From: Tillandsia leiboldiana
Lineage: Eukaryota; Streptophyta; Magnoliopsida; Poales; Bromeliaceae
Assembly: GCA_029204045.2 (NCBI GenBank)
Contig: CM055068.1
Location: 29,649,587 to 29,713,586 of the forward strand
Length of the DNA stretch: 64,000 nucleotides
Direction of reading: 5' to 3'
Shown: one piece after another, positions 10,307 to 21,775 of the stretch
How the letters are laid out: the number at the start of each line of letters is the position of its first letter
Numbering within the stretch: the first letter of the stretch is position 1
Translations under genes and position numbers: made by a program
The notes under the pieces: model-generated
Told to the model about the DNA's origin: nothing
The model's database searches: none
What the model saw: the letters and a program-made list of their open reading frames with translations, nothing else

Positions 10307-11250
10307 CCTAATCTGTCACGCCCCGGCGTCGAAACTGCGACCCAGGCTCGCCAACAGATCCGTCGCCCATACGGGAAGCCCCGTATAGACGAAGCGACTA
10401 ACCTGCAAAAGAGCATCTATACTATGCAGATATCAGAGCTGAAAGTAAAACTGCTAGAAATAAAAACTATATACAACACAAGTCCTCACCACAAGTACAA
10501 AAGTCTCTCGAGCAGTAAAATAAATACAACTCTATAACTCACTACAAAGTTCTCTCAACAGGAACTCTCAAAAGTAATAAGGGTACATCTACTCTCTGGA
10601 CGGCGACTGGTAGGGAACTATCTCGCGACTCCCTTACCTCGATCAGAAGCAGCAGCAACAGGAACAGCAGGAACCGGAGTAGAAGTCCCTGTGGGAAAAA
10701 TACACCACAACGGGTGTGAGAACTACGTCCCAAGTAGTTCTCAGTGGGTGCCGCCAACAAGCCCGACGGTCTGCCCACTAAGTCTACTAGAGGCAAAAAG
10801 TAACAATATAATACTGAAATGAAAGGGCTGGAAAAGTAACTCTAAAGCTACTATGCCTCTATCTAGATGCTCAAGAAAAGGAACAGATGGAACATGATGC
10901 ATCTACTAATACCCACAGTAAACTCACCAAATCTAAACTGACTGCCTCAAGGGTCCAGTCAAACCTACGCCCACCTACTGCCGCACATCCTCAACAGGAC
11001 GGGTCTACCGTAGGGTGTCCGTGACTGCCACTAACTGGCACAGTCAGAGGGACGGCGTCGACAAGTCGCGATAGCAAGTAACAGGCCCAACTCCGGAGTG
11101 GCTCTCGAGGGGAGCGACCCCACCGAGGAAAGTATCCGCGTAACTCAGTCGAGCTCAAATATGGCTCATGCAGGCTATAGTCCAAACCACGATCAACAAG
11201 ATCGACCAACAACAACAACTCTCAACCACAGGCTGGAAAACCACACAGCG

Positions 11251-11277
11251 GGGGCCACCGTCCACCAGACGGCTCCC
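11251..11277 (-). repeat. R-U5 hairpin repeat copy in LTR A3
   Basis: CACCGTC and GACGG arms flanked by GGGG and CTCCC. A second copy lies at 11910-11938. Related copies occur in LTRs C, D and E with variable loops. Confidence 0.45.
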
Positions 11278-11909
11278 ACAACAGAACACTAAACTCACAG
11301 GAAAGACCGACACCATAAGGGTTCGGAAACCCGATAGACCGGTGCTAAGAACCCTATCAAACTAGAACAGACTCTAGGCTCCGCCTATCGAAGTTCCCGA
11401 TCCCTTAAGGTTCGGGAACACAATAACCTCGGTACGACACGCAAAAAACACCAACAGGGCCCGAAAGTCTCGGGAGACCTACACCTACAACCCTATCAAA
11501 CAAGAACAGGTTCCACGCTCGGCCCCCGTGGCTTTCGTCCCGACAACGGAACGGCCCCTAGAACCCGGATCACTCGAATCCTTTCGAGTGGGGAGATTTA
11601 CAAGAAAAAGGTGACATTTGTTATTGAAAATTATTTGATCTAGAAGAAATCCATATTTAATGATTTTAGTTCTCTTTAGAAAAATAGTTAGAAAAATAAG
11701 TGTTTTACCCAAGCCCCGAAGGCTGATGCCTTTGTCCAATCAAACAGGAACAGACTCCAGCGGCCCTTCGATGCTTGGAAGAAAAACATTGGTAGACTAA
11801 AATCATGTGTATGTCGAAAAGGGTTCTGGGTTCTAGGTCCGGCTATCACTAGAAACTACCGCCACTAACACAGTGGCGACAGCCCAAACAGGGGAAAACT
11901 AGATCTCTC

Positions 11910-11938
11910 GGGACCACCGTTTATCTCAAACGGTTCCC
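11910..11938 (-). repeat. R-U5 hairpin repeat copy in LTR A3
   Basis: GGGACCACCGT ... AACGGTTCCC: complementary outer (GGGA/TCCC) and inner (CCGT/ACGG) blocks around a short variable loop. Confidence 0.5.
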
Positions 11939-13235
11939 GGTACAGACAAGCGATCCACTACATCTGCCAGACTCCACTCTGCTCCCAAGCACGAGTGCAA
12001 ATGCATCCCACACTAAAAAGAGGTCCCGACCGCTCGGCCCACTACCCGGGCGAGGATAACACTAAGTCCAGGAATGAAACACAAAGTGTGGATGTCTAAA
12101 CATAAATAACCCTAGCCCAAGTGAGGGTTTTCTACTGGTCTGGTTACACATGCAACATATGACGGGGGTGCTAGGTCAGGTTCCAAGATAACGAATATTT
12201 AACATGATAGAAGGAAGTAAAAGATCACAAGATCAACAGATAATACTAGGAACAACAATTCCTACATCTAGCATGCTACCCAAGTCCAATCACTATCATG
12301 CATGATTTTATATTAATAGAATTAGAGTACAGTCCAAAGATCTTGAAAGCAAGCCACCCACCTGAAGACGCTAACTGTCCGGAGTCGTACAGCTGAGAAA
12401 ACCAGGAAAATAACAACTCTAGGTCCAACAGGTCCAGCACAGTCAACAATCCCTCCTGGGTACAACATAAGGCTACAGTTATACTTTAAATCCAATAAAA
12501 TCCAGGTTTTACAAATCTGCTGGAAACAGTCCACTTGCCGCGAAATTTTCACCTGTAAAACGAACTCCAAAAATTCTGAGAAAAATACCACAGCGATCCT
12601 CGCGTCGATAGCTTCGAAACGGGTACCTGCACGTCCAATTCCAAGCACCGTAGGCCAAGTTATAAATTCCACAGTATCGGTGCGCACAATCCCAAAACCA
12701 TTCAACTGTAAACTCTTGTACAGATAAAAGGAAAAGTGTATACCTTCGGAAAGGTCTCCAAAAATTCCAAGAAAAATCCACGATGATCCTCGCGTCGAGT
12801 AGATGAAAAAAGTCTATAAGCACGTCTTGATCCGAGACTCGTGCGCGAAGATCTCCTCGAGGGAAGGTGCTGCCCTCACAAAAATCTCACAGCAAAAAGG
12901 GTCCCAGTGAGCATGAGAAAACTCCTCGAAAAACGTGAAATCTGGAAATGTGCGAAACCCAAAATCGTAGCCTCACCTGTTACGAATCCAGCAGCGAAGA
13001 AATCGCTCGAAAAGATCGTCGGAGTGGGTCGGGGGAGCTCGTACACCGAAGAGCGACGGAAGAAACACCGAAGAAAGAGCGTCGCGCCGCGCCAAGAAAA
13101 AGAGAATCTCGAAAAGCGTGCCCCCAAAAATCCTCAAAGTCCTCCAATGGATAGTGCACTGAGTGAGGGAAAACTCCTCTGAAGACTCCACAGTGAAAAG
13201 GTGAGCAAAAAGCCCGAAGAAGACCCAAGGAAGCC

Positions 13236-13312
13236 TATTTATAGGCACAGCCCAAAGGCTGAAGTGGGCCGGATTCGGGCGCAGAATTCGGGCGCACTGC
13301 GCCCGAATCCGG
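13236..13312 (-). promoter_or_regulatory. Core promoter of LTR A3: TATA box plus inverted repeat
   Basis: TATA at 13236-13243 (minus). Perfect 15-bp inverted-repeat arms at 13269-13283 and 13298-13312 lie upstream of it, as in LTR A1. Confidence 0.7.
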
Positions 13313-14529
13313 TCGGACGCTCCCCCATCCGACGCGCCCGGAAGTCCCTGGTGAAGCCACGTGGCCTGCAACAGGGAACAGCGGTGCAAAGGCACCGCTG
13401 TCCGCCACGCGCCCCCCCCGCGGTCAGCGGGGTAGGTACGGCCCGCCAATGGCGGGCCGACGCGTGGCCCGCACTCGAGTGCCCCGACAGCGCCGCCTGC
13501 GCCACAGTGCGCTCCGTACCGAGGCACCTCCACCGTGGACCGCGACTTCCAGAGCCAGCCAGTACCATGCAGCCACGTGTCCCCTGCACCCGGTCCATGC
13601 ACCTTACGTCGGTTCCGTGGACCGCGCCGCGTGCACCGACCAACCGGGGACTTCCACGCGTCCCCCGCCTGGTCCATGCACCGCCGCGCCAATCCCGTAG
13701 ACCGCGCACCACGAGCCCGCCAATCAGGCGGCGCCACGTGTCCATGCGCCGGGTCCGTGCACCCAGCCACGACCCTCTGTGGACCGAGCGCTGCGGACCG
13801 GCCCAATCACAAGCCGCCACGTGGCAGCCGGCGGTCCACGGCCCCTCCCATGCACCGAAATTCAGCGAAAACTTCCGGGGGTCCGTTTTTGGGCATCCGG
13901 ACTCCAAATCAAACAAGCAAATAGCTGTTTTCAAGCGTTTTTCCGTGCTGAATCCAAATCCACCCTCTGTTTGGCCCAAATCAATTTCGAAAATTCGGCA
14001 AATGCAGCCGAAGGCCAATCCAGCTGTGGATATCACACAGGGTCCATCTGTGGCATCCCTTTGATGCACTATGGACCAGATACACCAACACTAGGTGTTC
14101 TAGACCACGGTTCATGGGAGAAGCTACACGGGGATCAGGGTCACCACAGGCAGAGCGCGGCGGCCAGGGCGCGCGGGCAGGCGCGTGGGCGCGGGCAGGC
14201 GCGCGGGCAGGCGGTCAGGCGCGCGGCGCACGGGTGCGCCTTGCCACGTGGCATCTTTTCACTGGTCCGCTCTGGACACGTGGCAGGCTTGTAGTGGCCG
14301 GTGCAGTGCACCGGGACCACGGGGCAGGTTGGACCGCCTCGAGGCACATGCCTGGCAGGGTGCGCAGGCGGCGCAGGCGCGCGCACATGCACGCGCCGGG
14401 CGCGCGTTGACTGGCTGCCGGGCCACGTGTCGGCGTCCGGGGCGGCCACGCGGCGTGCAGTGAATGGATGTTTTTGCTGTCGCCTGTTTGGCGGGCTACG
14501 TGGAGGCCCGTGAGGGATTCAGGCACGCA

Positions 14530-14554
14530 CAGTGTTGGGCTTGGCCCAACACTG
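14530..14554. promoter_or_regulatory. Perfect inverted repeat in U3 of LTR D
   Basis: 11-bp arms CAGTGTTGGGC and GCCCAACACTG around TTG, about 72 bp upstream of the plus-strand TATA. The right arm runs into ACTGTAGCGGCCCGAATT, a word also found in U3 of LTR E. Confidence 0.6.
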
Positions 14555-14625
14555 TAGCGGCCCGAATTCTCCGAGCGCCCGGAAATCGGGACTCATCCGT
14601 CATTTCCTGATTTGTTTGAGCAGCC

Positions 14626-14632
14626 TATTTAA
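14626..14632 (+). promoter_or_regulatory. TATA-like box of LTR D
   Basis: TATTTAA in the same position relative to the GC-rich U3 as the A and E TATA boxes; a pyrimidine-rich stretch (14640-14668) follows where transcription would begin. Confidence 0.5.
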
Positions 14633-15945
14633 GGATCCGAGACTTCTTCTTCTCCATTTTTTTCGCGTTTCCAAGCTTCAAACCGACTTGAGGCCTTCAG
14701 CAAAGTTGATCCCCACGCAGTGCTGCATCCATCTGCAGAGTTCGGAGATTTTACGTGGCACACTTCCTAAGGTTTCCATTTTTACGGCGCGGCGCGACGC
14801 TCGTCCTTTTGTGTTCTCCTTCGTCGCGTTTCGGTGCGCGAGCTCTCCTTGCCTACTCAGACCACCTTTTTGAGCGATTTCTTCACCGCTGGATTCCCAA
14901 CGGATAGAGCTACGATCTTCGTATTTTCAGAATCCCCTAGTTTTGCGCTTTTCAATGTGTTTTTCCGAGTTTACTGTGACACAGTTTTTGTGGTGGAGTT
15001 TCAGACAGCGGCGTGGTTTTTCGGCGATATCTCCGCAACCGGGCATCGGATCGAGACACTCCTATACAATTATTTCATCTACTCGACGCAAGGATTATCA
15101 TAGTATTTTTCTTGGATTTTTCTAAGGCTTGCCCGAAGGTATATGTTTTCCCCCTTATCTGTGCATGGAATTACAGTTATGTTGCTATGTGGTTTTGCGC
15201 ACCCTGTGTTGTGGAATTTGTAACTTGGCCTACGTTGCTCGGAATTGGGCGTGCAGGTACCCGTTTCGAATGTCTCGACGCGAGGATCACGACAGTATTT
15301 TTATTGGATTTTTCGGAGCACTTTCTGCAGGTGAATAATTGGCATCTTCGGGACAGAATTTCAGACTGTGATTACTTGGTTTCATTTTGGAATAAAGTGT
15401 AAATGTAAGCCTTGTGTTGTACCCAGGAGAGTTTGCGGGCATTGCTGGACCTGTTGGATTTAGAGATAGTGATTTAGGGGTATTTTCAGCTGTGGGACTT
15501 TAGACAGATAGCGCCTTCAGGTGGGTGGCCTTGTCTCCTAGTTTGATGAGCTGGACATTATATCTACTATAGTAGGACCATGCAAGATAGTGAATTTATT
15601 GAGTAGCATGCTAGAATGTTGGAATTGTTATTCCTTGTATTTATCTGAGGATCTTATGATCCCTTTTTCTTCCTACCACCTGTTAAATTATGGTTATCTT
15701 GGAACTTGGCCTAGTACCCCCGTCATATGTTGCATGTGTAACCAGACCAGTAGAAAACCCTCACTTGGGCTAGGGTTATTTATGTTTAGACATCCACACT
15801 GTTCTTTCATTCCTGGACATAGTGTTATCCTCGCCCGGGTAGTGGGCCGAGAGGTCGGGACTTTCTTTTAGTGTGGGATGCATTTGCACTCGTGCTTGGG
15901 AGCAGAGTGGAGTCTGGTAGTTGTAGTGGGTCGCTTATCTGTGCC

Positions 15946-15973
15946 GGGAGACGTTTGGGTAAACGGTAGTCCC
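15946..15973 (+). repeat. R-U5 hairpin repeat copy in LTR D
   Basis: GGGAGACGTTTGGG then AAACGGTAGTCCC: the outer GGGA/TCCC pairs, and the inner CGTTT/AAACG pairs around a short loop. Confidence 0.5.
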
Positions 15974-16671
15974 GGGAGGTCTTGTAACCCTGTTTGTGCT
16001 GTCGCCACTGTGTTAGTGGCAGTTGTGTGCTTGTGTTAGCTGGACCTAGAACCCAGAACCTTTTTGACATACACATGATTTTAGTCTATCGATGTTTTCT
16101 TCCAAGCATCGAAGGGCCGCTGAAGTTTGTTCTTGTTTGATTGGACAAAGGCATCAGCCCTTCAGGGTTTAGGTAAATACTTATTTTCTAACTGTTTTTC
16201 CTAAAAGAAATAAAAATCATTAAAATGGATTTCTCCTCAAATCAAGATGGTTTTTCAAAAAGGGAACTACTTTTAGTCCTCACCCGCGTGGGTCGAGTGA
16301 AAATGGTTTTCAGTAACAAATGTCACCCTCTTTCCTGTAAATTTCCCCACTCGTAAGGATTCGAGTGGTCTGGGTTCTAGGGGCCATTCCTTTTTCGGGA
16401 TGAAAGCCACGAGGGCCTAGCCTGGAACCTATTCTGGTTGATAGGGTTGTAGGTGTTGGTCTCCCGAAACTTTCGGGCCCTGGTTGATATCTTCTGCGTG
16501 TTGTACCGAGGTTGTCGTGTTCCCGAACTGTAAGGGGGCCGAAAACTTCGATAGGCGGAGCCTAGAGTCTGTTCTTTTTTGATAGGGTTTTTAGCACCGA
16601 CCTATCGGGTTTTCCAAACCCTTATGGTGTCGGTCCTTCCTGTGTTATCTGTGAGTTTGGTGTTCTGTTGT

Positions 16672-16699
16672 GGGAGCCGTTGGGGTTGACGGTGGTCCC
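16672..16699 (+). repeat. R-U5 hairpin repeat copy in LTR D
   Basis: GGGAGCCGTTGGGG then TTGACGGTGGTCCC, with a loop different from 15946-15973 but the same pairing blocks. Confidence 0.5.
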
Positions 16700-17077
16700 G
16701 GGTCGTTGAGTGTTGTCTGACTAGTTTTGCTAGCCCGGAGTTGTGGGTCGATCATGGCTGTGGAGTATCTCCAGCCAGTGTGTTTTGTGCTATGAGCTGT
16801 TGGAGAGGCTAGTATCTCGTGTTCGTGTGAGCTGATCAGCTGAGTCGTCGAGAGTGCTCCGATCGTTGTGCGAGATGATTGAGGATTCTGAGTCATTCCG
16901 TTCAGAGCGTGAGCGTGGATTTTGGACTATAGCCTGCAGTGCCACCTGAGCGACAGAGTGCGCGGACACCTTTTCCTCGGTGGGGTCGCGCCCCTCGAGA
17001 GCCACGCCCGGGGTGGATTTCTTACTTTTGTATCGCGACTTGTCGACACAGTCCCTCTGGCTGGCCCAATTTTGGCA

Positions 17078-17082
17078 GCTAC
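17078..17082. repeat. Target-site duplication of element B, left copy
   Basis: GCTAC immediately before TGTCACGCC; the same five bases follow the element at 31649-31653. Confidence 0.9.
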
Positions 17083-17590
17083 TGTCACGCCCCGGGGTCG
17101 AAACTGCGCCCCGGGCTCGCCAACAGATCCGCCATCTGTACGGAAACTGCCGTACAGACGAAGTGTCTACCCTGCAAAAGATCTATAGCTACACATGTAT
17201 CAGAGCTGAAAATAAAACTAGTAGCTAACAAAAACAAAACTCTGACAGCTGAAATAAATAATTGGCTTCACTAATACATAAAACCTCAATACAGGTCCCT
17301 CAAAAGAAAAGTCAAATACAAACCTCACTCTCTCCGTACAAAAGTGGAAAGAAAAATGAAACTAACAGGGTACAACTACCTCTGACTCTCAATGCTGGTA
17401 AGGAACTAATCGGCCACGTCCTCACCTCGATCAGCTGTCTCCGCGGGAGCTAAGCCGGAACAGCAACCTCAGGAAACCTGTCACCGCGACGGGTGTGAGA
17501 ACTACTACAAAGGTAGTTCCCAGTGGGTACCGTCCCAATATACACGGTATGCCCACTAAGTCTACTGGAGGCACAACAGAAAGGTATGCA

Positions 17591-17614
17591 GATAGATAGA
17601 TAGATAGATAGATA
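17591..17614. repeat. (GATA)6 microsatellite
   Basis: Six GATA units; the paired LTR has eight at 28184-28215, so the tract has changed length since insertion. Confidence 0.9.
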
Positions 17615-19415
17615 AAAGCTGAAGGAACTATAGCTATCAAGTCTCAATCATCCTGCATAAGAAACTCTACAAATGATGAAATGTGCATACACTCGCTACT
17701 GCTAACATGCCTCAAGTATCATGCTCAAAGGAAACTCGTCTATGAACATGCTATGAAACTCACACACACATATCAGTCAATCTCAATGACTGTCCCTGTT
17801 TGGACCAGTCAAGTCAAACCTGCGCTCATCTACTGCCACTACGCCCAAACAGGACTTGGTCTTACGTAAGGTGTCCCCCAAGGACTATCTCAGTAATCAC
17901 ATCGCAGCCTCGTCAGGCTCGGTATCATCATCGCATCCGGAGCGTAGCTCGCGGGGAGCGACCCCGCGAACTCAAGTATCTCAAGTATCTCATAACTGGC
18001 ACAAAATGCCAGGCTCAGCAGGCTATAATCCACGATCAAACAGATCTGTATCTCAAGCTCAAAGCATATCTCAGTCGGAAAAAGAACCTCGACTCAAACA
18101 GGAATAGCCCAAAACACTTTCACAGCTATGTCGGAGAACCCTCAACGACACAATCTGATAATGCACGACCATGGCTGAGTCGGGAAACCTCCACGACTCG
18201 ATCTGCCAGAACCCCAAAATCCTCAAAGCTAAGTGGGAGAACCACTGGTATCACCAAATCAGAACCACAACCCATGATCTAGAATAAATCCATCAGAAGC
18301 TCAAGACTCACATGACACCACAACTCATTTCAAACTCAAAAAGAGACCCCTCGGCCCACAGGCACGAGGTCAGAAGCACCCTGAACCTATGCCATACCTC
18401 TGGCGAAATCTTGATTTAAAAATTACTTTTAAAAATGTTGTTTTTGCCAAAACGGGCTTTCTCGATTTTTAAAATGATTTAGGTGCATATGTAAGGCCAA
18501 CAGAACATGGAACCTAGTGTCATATAGTGTCATGAGTATGCTAAAAATAATCTGGGGCTCAAATGAATTTTTCAGAAAAATCCAGGCAACTATCAGATTT
18601 ATCAATATACAAAAATTAAGCTAAACATGATCAATATGCTGACAGAAGCATTAGAGGGCATTCCATAAATTTTGGAGAAATTCCAACCCACCTGGAATGC
18701 TTTCCGCAGGCAAATGCTGAAGTCGGTGAAGTGTCGGGACCTCGAACTGACGAAACCTCGAAAATCGTGCCGTAAATCCCGAAAAAAATCTCGGAAGCTC
18801 CAATAAATTGCCTCGAGTCCGAACAGAAATTCCGTCGCACAACGGCTCATTCCACGGCCAACTCGCAGTACAACAAGGGCTCAAGCATACGTCACGCTCC
18901 GATTGCGCATTAAAACAATTAATGCTCACACAGGCTCAACCTTTTCATCCCAACCACACTCTCAACTTGCATCAGTTCACATCAAGTCCATCCTAAAAAT
19001 AATTCGCTTGCACTTAAATACAGATTCACATAAACACCATACTGCTCAACCAAGAAGTCACAGCACCTCCACTAAGCATTAGCCCACACGAAGTCTTCCT
19101 CAGCACCTAAAATACAGGCTCCAATACAAACAATAATTAACGTTGAAAGCCCAAATTAAGTTCACTTCATCTCCAACAGCACACCTTAGTAAAGATCTCA
19201 ATAGCACACTTAGTAACAAAGACCCAACAGCTCACATAAAACAATTCCCAACAACATGCCTTACAAAAATTACAACAGCTCATTTTAAAGCCCCTTAGCA
19301 CACACCAACTCTTCCTGTTCACATAAGGCCACAAGACCCAACATACACCAAGCAGTCACAAACACACACACACTTCACACATATAAGCCCAATTCCACAG
19401 TACTCTCTTTGCTCA

Positions 19416-19420
19416 ACAAC
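19416..19420. repeat. Target-site duplication of solo LTR C, left copy
   Basis: ACAAC before TGTCACGCC; repeated at 22990-22994. The uninterrupted target is visible in the other B LTR (about 30015-30025). Confidence 0.9.
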
Positions 19421-20312
19421 TGTCACGCCCCGGGGTGGAAACTGCCACCCGGGGCTCGCCAGCAGATCCGCCATCTGTACGGAAACTGCCATACAGACGA
19501 AGCGTCTAACCTGCAGAAAGAATCAACTACAGTATACGGATATCAGAGAGCTGAAAGTAGACTACTAAAACTGAAGTCCAAACACTGTACAACTGAAAAT
19601 AATACAATATCCATCTCCCCAAATACTATCATATACAAAGTCCTCTGATACAAAACTCAAAAGGGAGGTATCTCCAATGAATACATCAGTGTACAGACTC
19701 TCGATATAAGAATATCCTCACTACAACAGTCTCTCAAACTGTAAAAATAAAGTACAACTCTATACCTCACAACAAAGGTCTCTCAACAGAGGAAAAAGAA
19801 GAAAACTAATCTACTGAAGCTCTCCTCTGAAGGGGTACCGCTACACTCCAATGACGGGTAGGGAACTAGCTCGCGACTCCCTCGCCTCGGTCAGAAGGAT
19901 CAGCAACTGGAGCAACAGGAATAGGAGGAGAAGTTCCTGGGGAAAAAGACACCACGACGGGTGTGAGAACTACTTCCCACAGTAGTTCTCAGTGGGTACC
20001 GTCAACAAGCCCAACGGTCTGCCCACTAAGTCTACTAGAGGCAAAAGATAACAGGCAAAGAAATCTGAAAGAAAAGCTGGAAGCTTCTCTACAGCTACCA
20101 TGCCTCTAACTAGACACTCAAAAGTGGAACAGATGAAAGTAAAAGAGACCACTCGCACCCAAGGTGCTCAATCGATCCAAACGAACTGACTACCTCAAAG
20201 GTCCAGTCAAGCCTGCGCCCGTCGACTAGGAACGCTCCTGCCCACTACCACACATCCACATGAGGACGGGATTTACGTGGGGCGTCCTGTCCTACTAACT
20301 CATCCCTCGCGC

Positions 20313-20409
20313 AAAACTGCCTCAACAGGCCCATCGTTGCCTCAACTGCGGAAAACTGCCTCAACAGGCCCATCGTTGCCTCAACTGTGGAAAACTGCCT
20401 CAACAGGCC
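20313..20409. repeat. 39-bp tandem repeat in LTR C
   Basis: AAAACTGCCTCAACAGGC recurs at 20313, 20352 and 20391, a period of 39 bp. Not seen in the other LTR families here. Confidence 0.8.
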
Positions 20410-20728
20410 AACCATCGTATCCACAGCGGCATCTCAGGACGCGACTCCAACTGAGTAGAACGGCGCGGCATAGAGTATCAAACATTGGCATATGCAGGCT
20501 AGTCAAAATCCACGCTCACTCTCAGAACGGTAGGGCTCAAGATCCCCAAATACCTCGCACAACAGTCGGAGCACTCTCGACGACTCAGCTGCTCGGCTAA
20601 CTCGAAACACGAGACACTAGCCTCTCCAACGGCTCGCAGCACAAGGCTCACTGGCTGGAGATACTCCACAGCCAAGAACGACCCACAACTCAGGGTAACA
20701 AAACAGGTCGGACAACACTCAACGACCT

Positions 20729-20877
20729 GGGACCATCGTCAACCCCAACGGTTCCCAACAAGACGGACCGGAAGATACTCGACGGCCCGGGACTGCCGTC
20801 TGCGCAACGGCTCCCTCCACGACGGCACAACAGGGAAACAAGACCTCCCGGGACTACCGTTTACCCAAACGGCTCCC
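20729..20877 (-). repeat. Three R-U5 hairpin repeats in LTR C
   Basis: Copies at 20729-20756, 20789-20815 and 20850-20877, about 60 bp apart. Each has GGGACY...CGT and ACGG...TCCC blocks (third copy CCGT/ACGG) around different loops. Confidence 0.55.
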
Positions 20878-21321
20878 GACACAGATAAGCAACCCAGTAC
20901 AACTACCAGACTCCACTCTGCTCCCAGGCAAGAGTGTAAAAGCATCCGACACTAAAAGCAAGTCCCGACCTCTCGGCCCACTACCCGGGCGAGAAAACAC
21001 TATGTCCAGGGATGAAGGTACAGTGTGGATGTCTAAGCATAAATAACCCTAGCCCAAGTGAGGGTTTTCTACTAGTCTGGTTACACATACAACATATGAC
21101 GGGGGTGCTAGGTCAAGTTCCAAAATAACTATATTAACAGATAATAAAAGGAATAACAATTCCTACAATCTAGCATACTACACAATGAAATAAACTATCA
21201 TGCATAGTCCTACATCAGTAGAAATACTGTACAGTCCATAAAACTTGGAGATAAGGCCACCCACCTCGATTTGCCACCAATTGCTCGTAGACACTTGCAA
21301 TTGGCCTCCACGCGATCCGCA

Positions 21322-21775
21322 CGCAAAAACGATGTCCGCTGCCGGAGTCCGCACGCAAAACGGAGCACGATGCCGGAATCCGCACGCCAAACGGAGTCCG
21401 CACACAAAATGATGTCCGCTGCCGGAGTCCGCACGCAAAACGGTGCACGGTGCCAGGATCCGCACGCAAAACAGAGTCCGCACGCAAAACGGTGCACAGC
21501 GCCGGAGTCCGCACGCAAAACGGTGCGCGGTGCCTAGGATCCGCACGCAAAACGGAGTCCGCAAGCAAAACGGTGCACGGTGCCGGAGTCCGCACACAAA
21601 ACGGTGCACGGTGCCAGGATCCGCACGCAAAACGGAGTCCGCACGCAAAACGGTGCACGGTGCCGGAGTCCGCACGCAAAACGGTGCGCGGTGCCAGGAT
21701 TCGCACGCAAAACGGAGTCCGCACGCAAAACGGTGCACGGTGCCGGAGTCCGCACGCAAAACGGTGTACGGTGCC
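21322..21775. repeat. 80-bp minisatellite built from CGCACGCAAAACG sub-units
   Basis: GCCGGAGTCC recurs at 21421, 21501, 21582, 21662 and 21742, so the period is 80-81 bp; each unit carries three CCGCACGCAAAACGG-type words. Degenerate units extend left to about 21322. The unit has no stop codon in several frames on either strand, which makes long spurious open frames. Confidence 0.85.

Larger units (their letters stand above)
1..14148 (-). mobile_element. Family A: tandem gag-only Gypsy LTR retrotransposon (three LTRs, two gag units)
   Basis: Reading the minus strand, the order is 5' LTR (10314-14148), primer site, gag, polypurine tract, LTR (4444-7771), primer site, gag, polypurine tract, LTR (1-1903, running off the window). 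Each LTR starts TGTGGTGACC and ends GGGGCGTGACA on the minus strand. The outer end at 14148 is not followed by a polypurine tract, so it is the true 5' boundary; the predicted target duplication there is GGCAG (14149-14153), whose partner would lie left of the window. The two internal regions (2540 and 2542 bp) differ mainly by single-base indels. No protease, reverse transcriptase or integrase is present, so the element would depend on another element for replication. Gag resembles plant Gypsy (Tekay/Del-like) Gag; the lineage name is an inference. Confidence 0.85.
10314..14148 (-). repeat. LTR A3 (outer 5' LTR, 3835 bp)
   Basis: The only gap-free complete LTR of family A in the window. On the minus strand U3 runs from 14148 to about 13244, the TATA box is at 13236-13243, and R-U5 fills the remaining 2.9 kb down to 10314. 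Hairpin-forming repeats of the GGGA-CCGT-ACGG-TCCC type occur at 11251-11277 and 11910-11938. Confidence 0.9.
14149..17082 (+). repeat. LTR D, left fragment (plus orientation)
   Basis: U3, TATA and R-U5 of a long LTR in the opposite orientation to A, B and E. Its 5' end is cut by the insertion of family A at 14148/14149, and its 3' part is separated by element B, continuing at 31654. Joining across B restores the layout seen in D' (33411 onward). Extended GC-rich U3 occupies about 14149-14560. Confidence 0.8.

Noticed and set aside
14149..14560. Start of LTR D placed at 14149
   Set aside because: 14149 is the family A insertion boundary, not a TG terminus; the true start of D lies left of the window.
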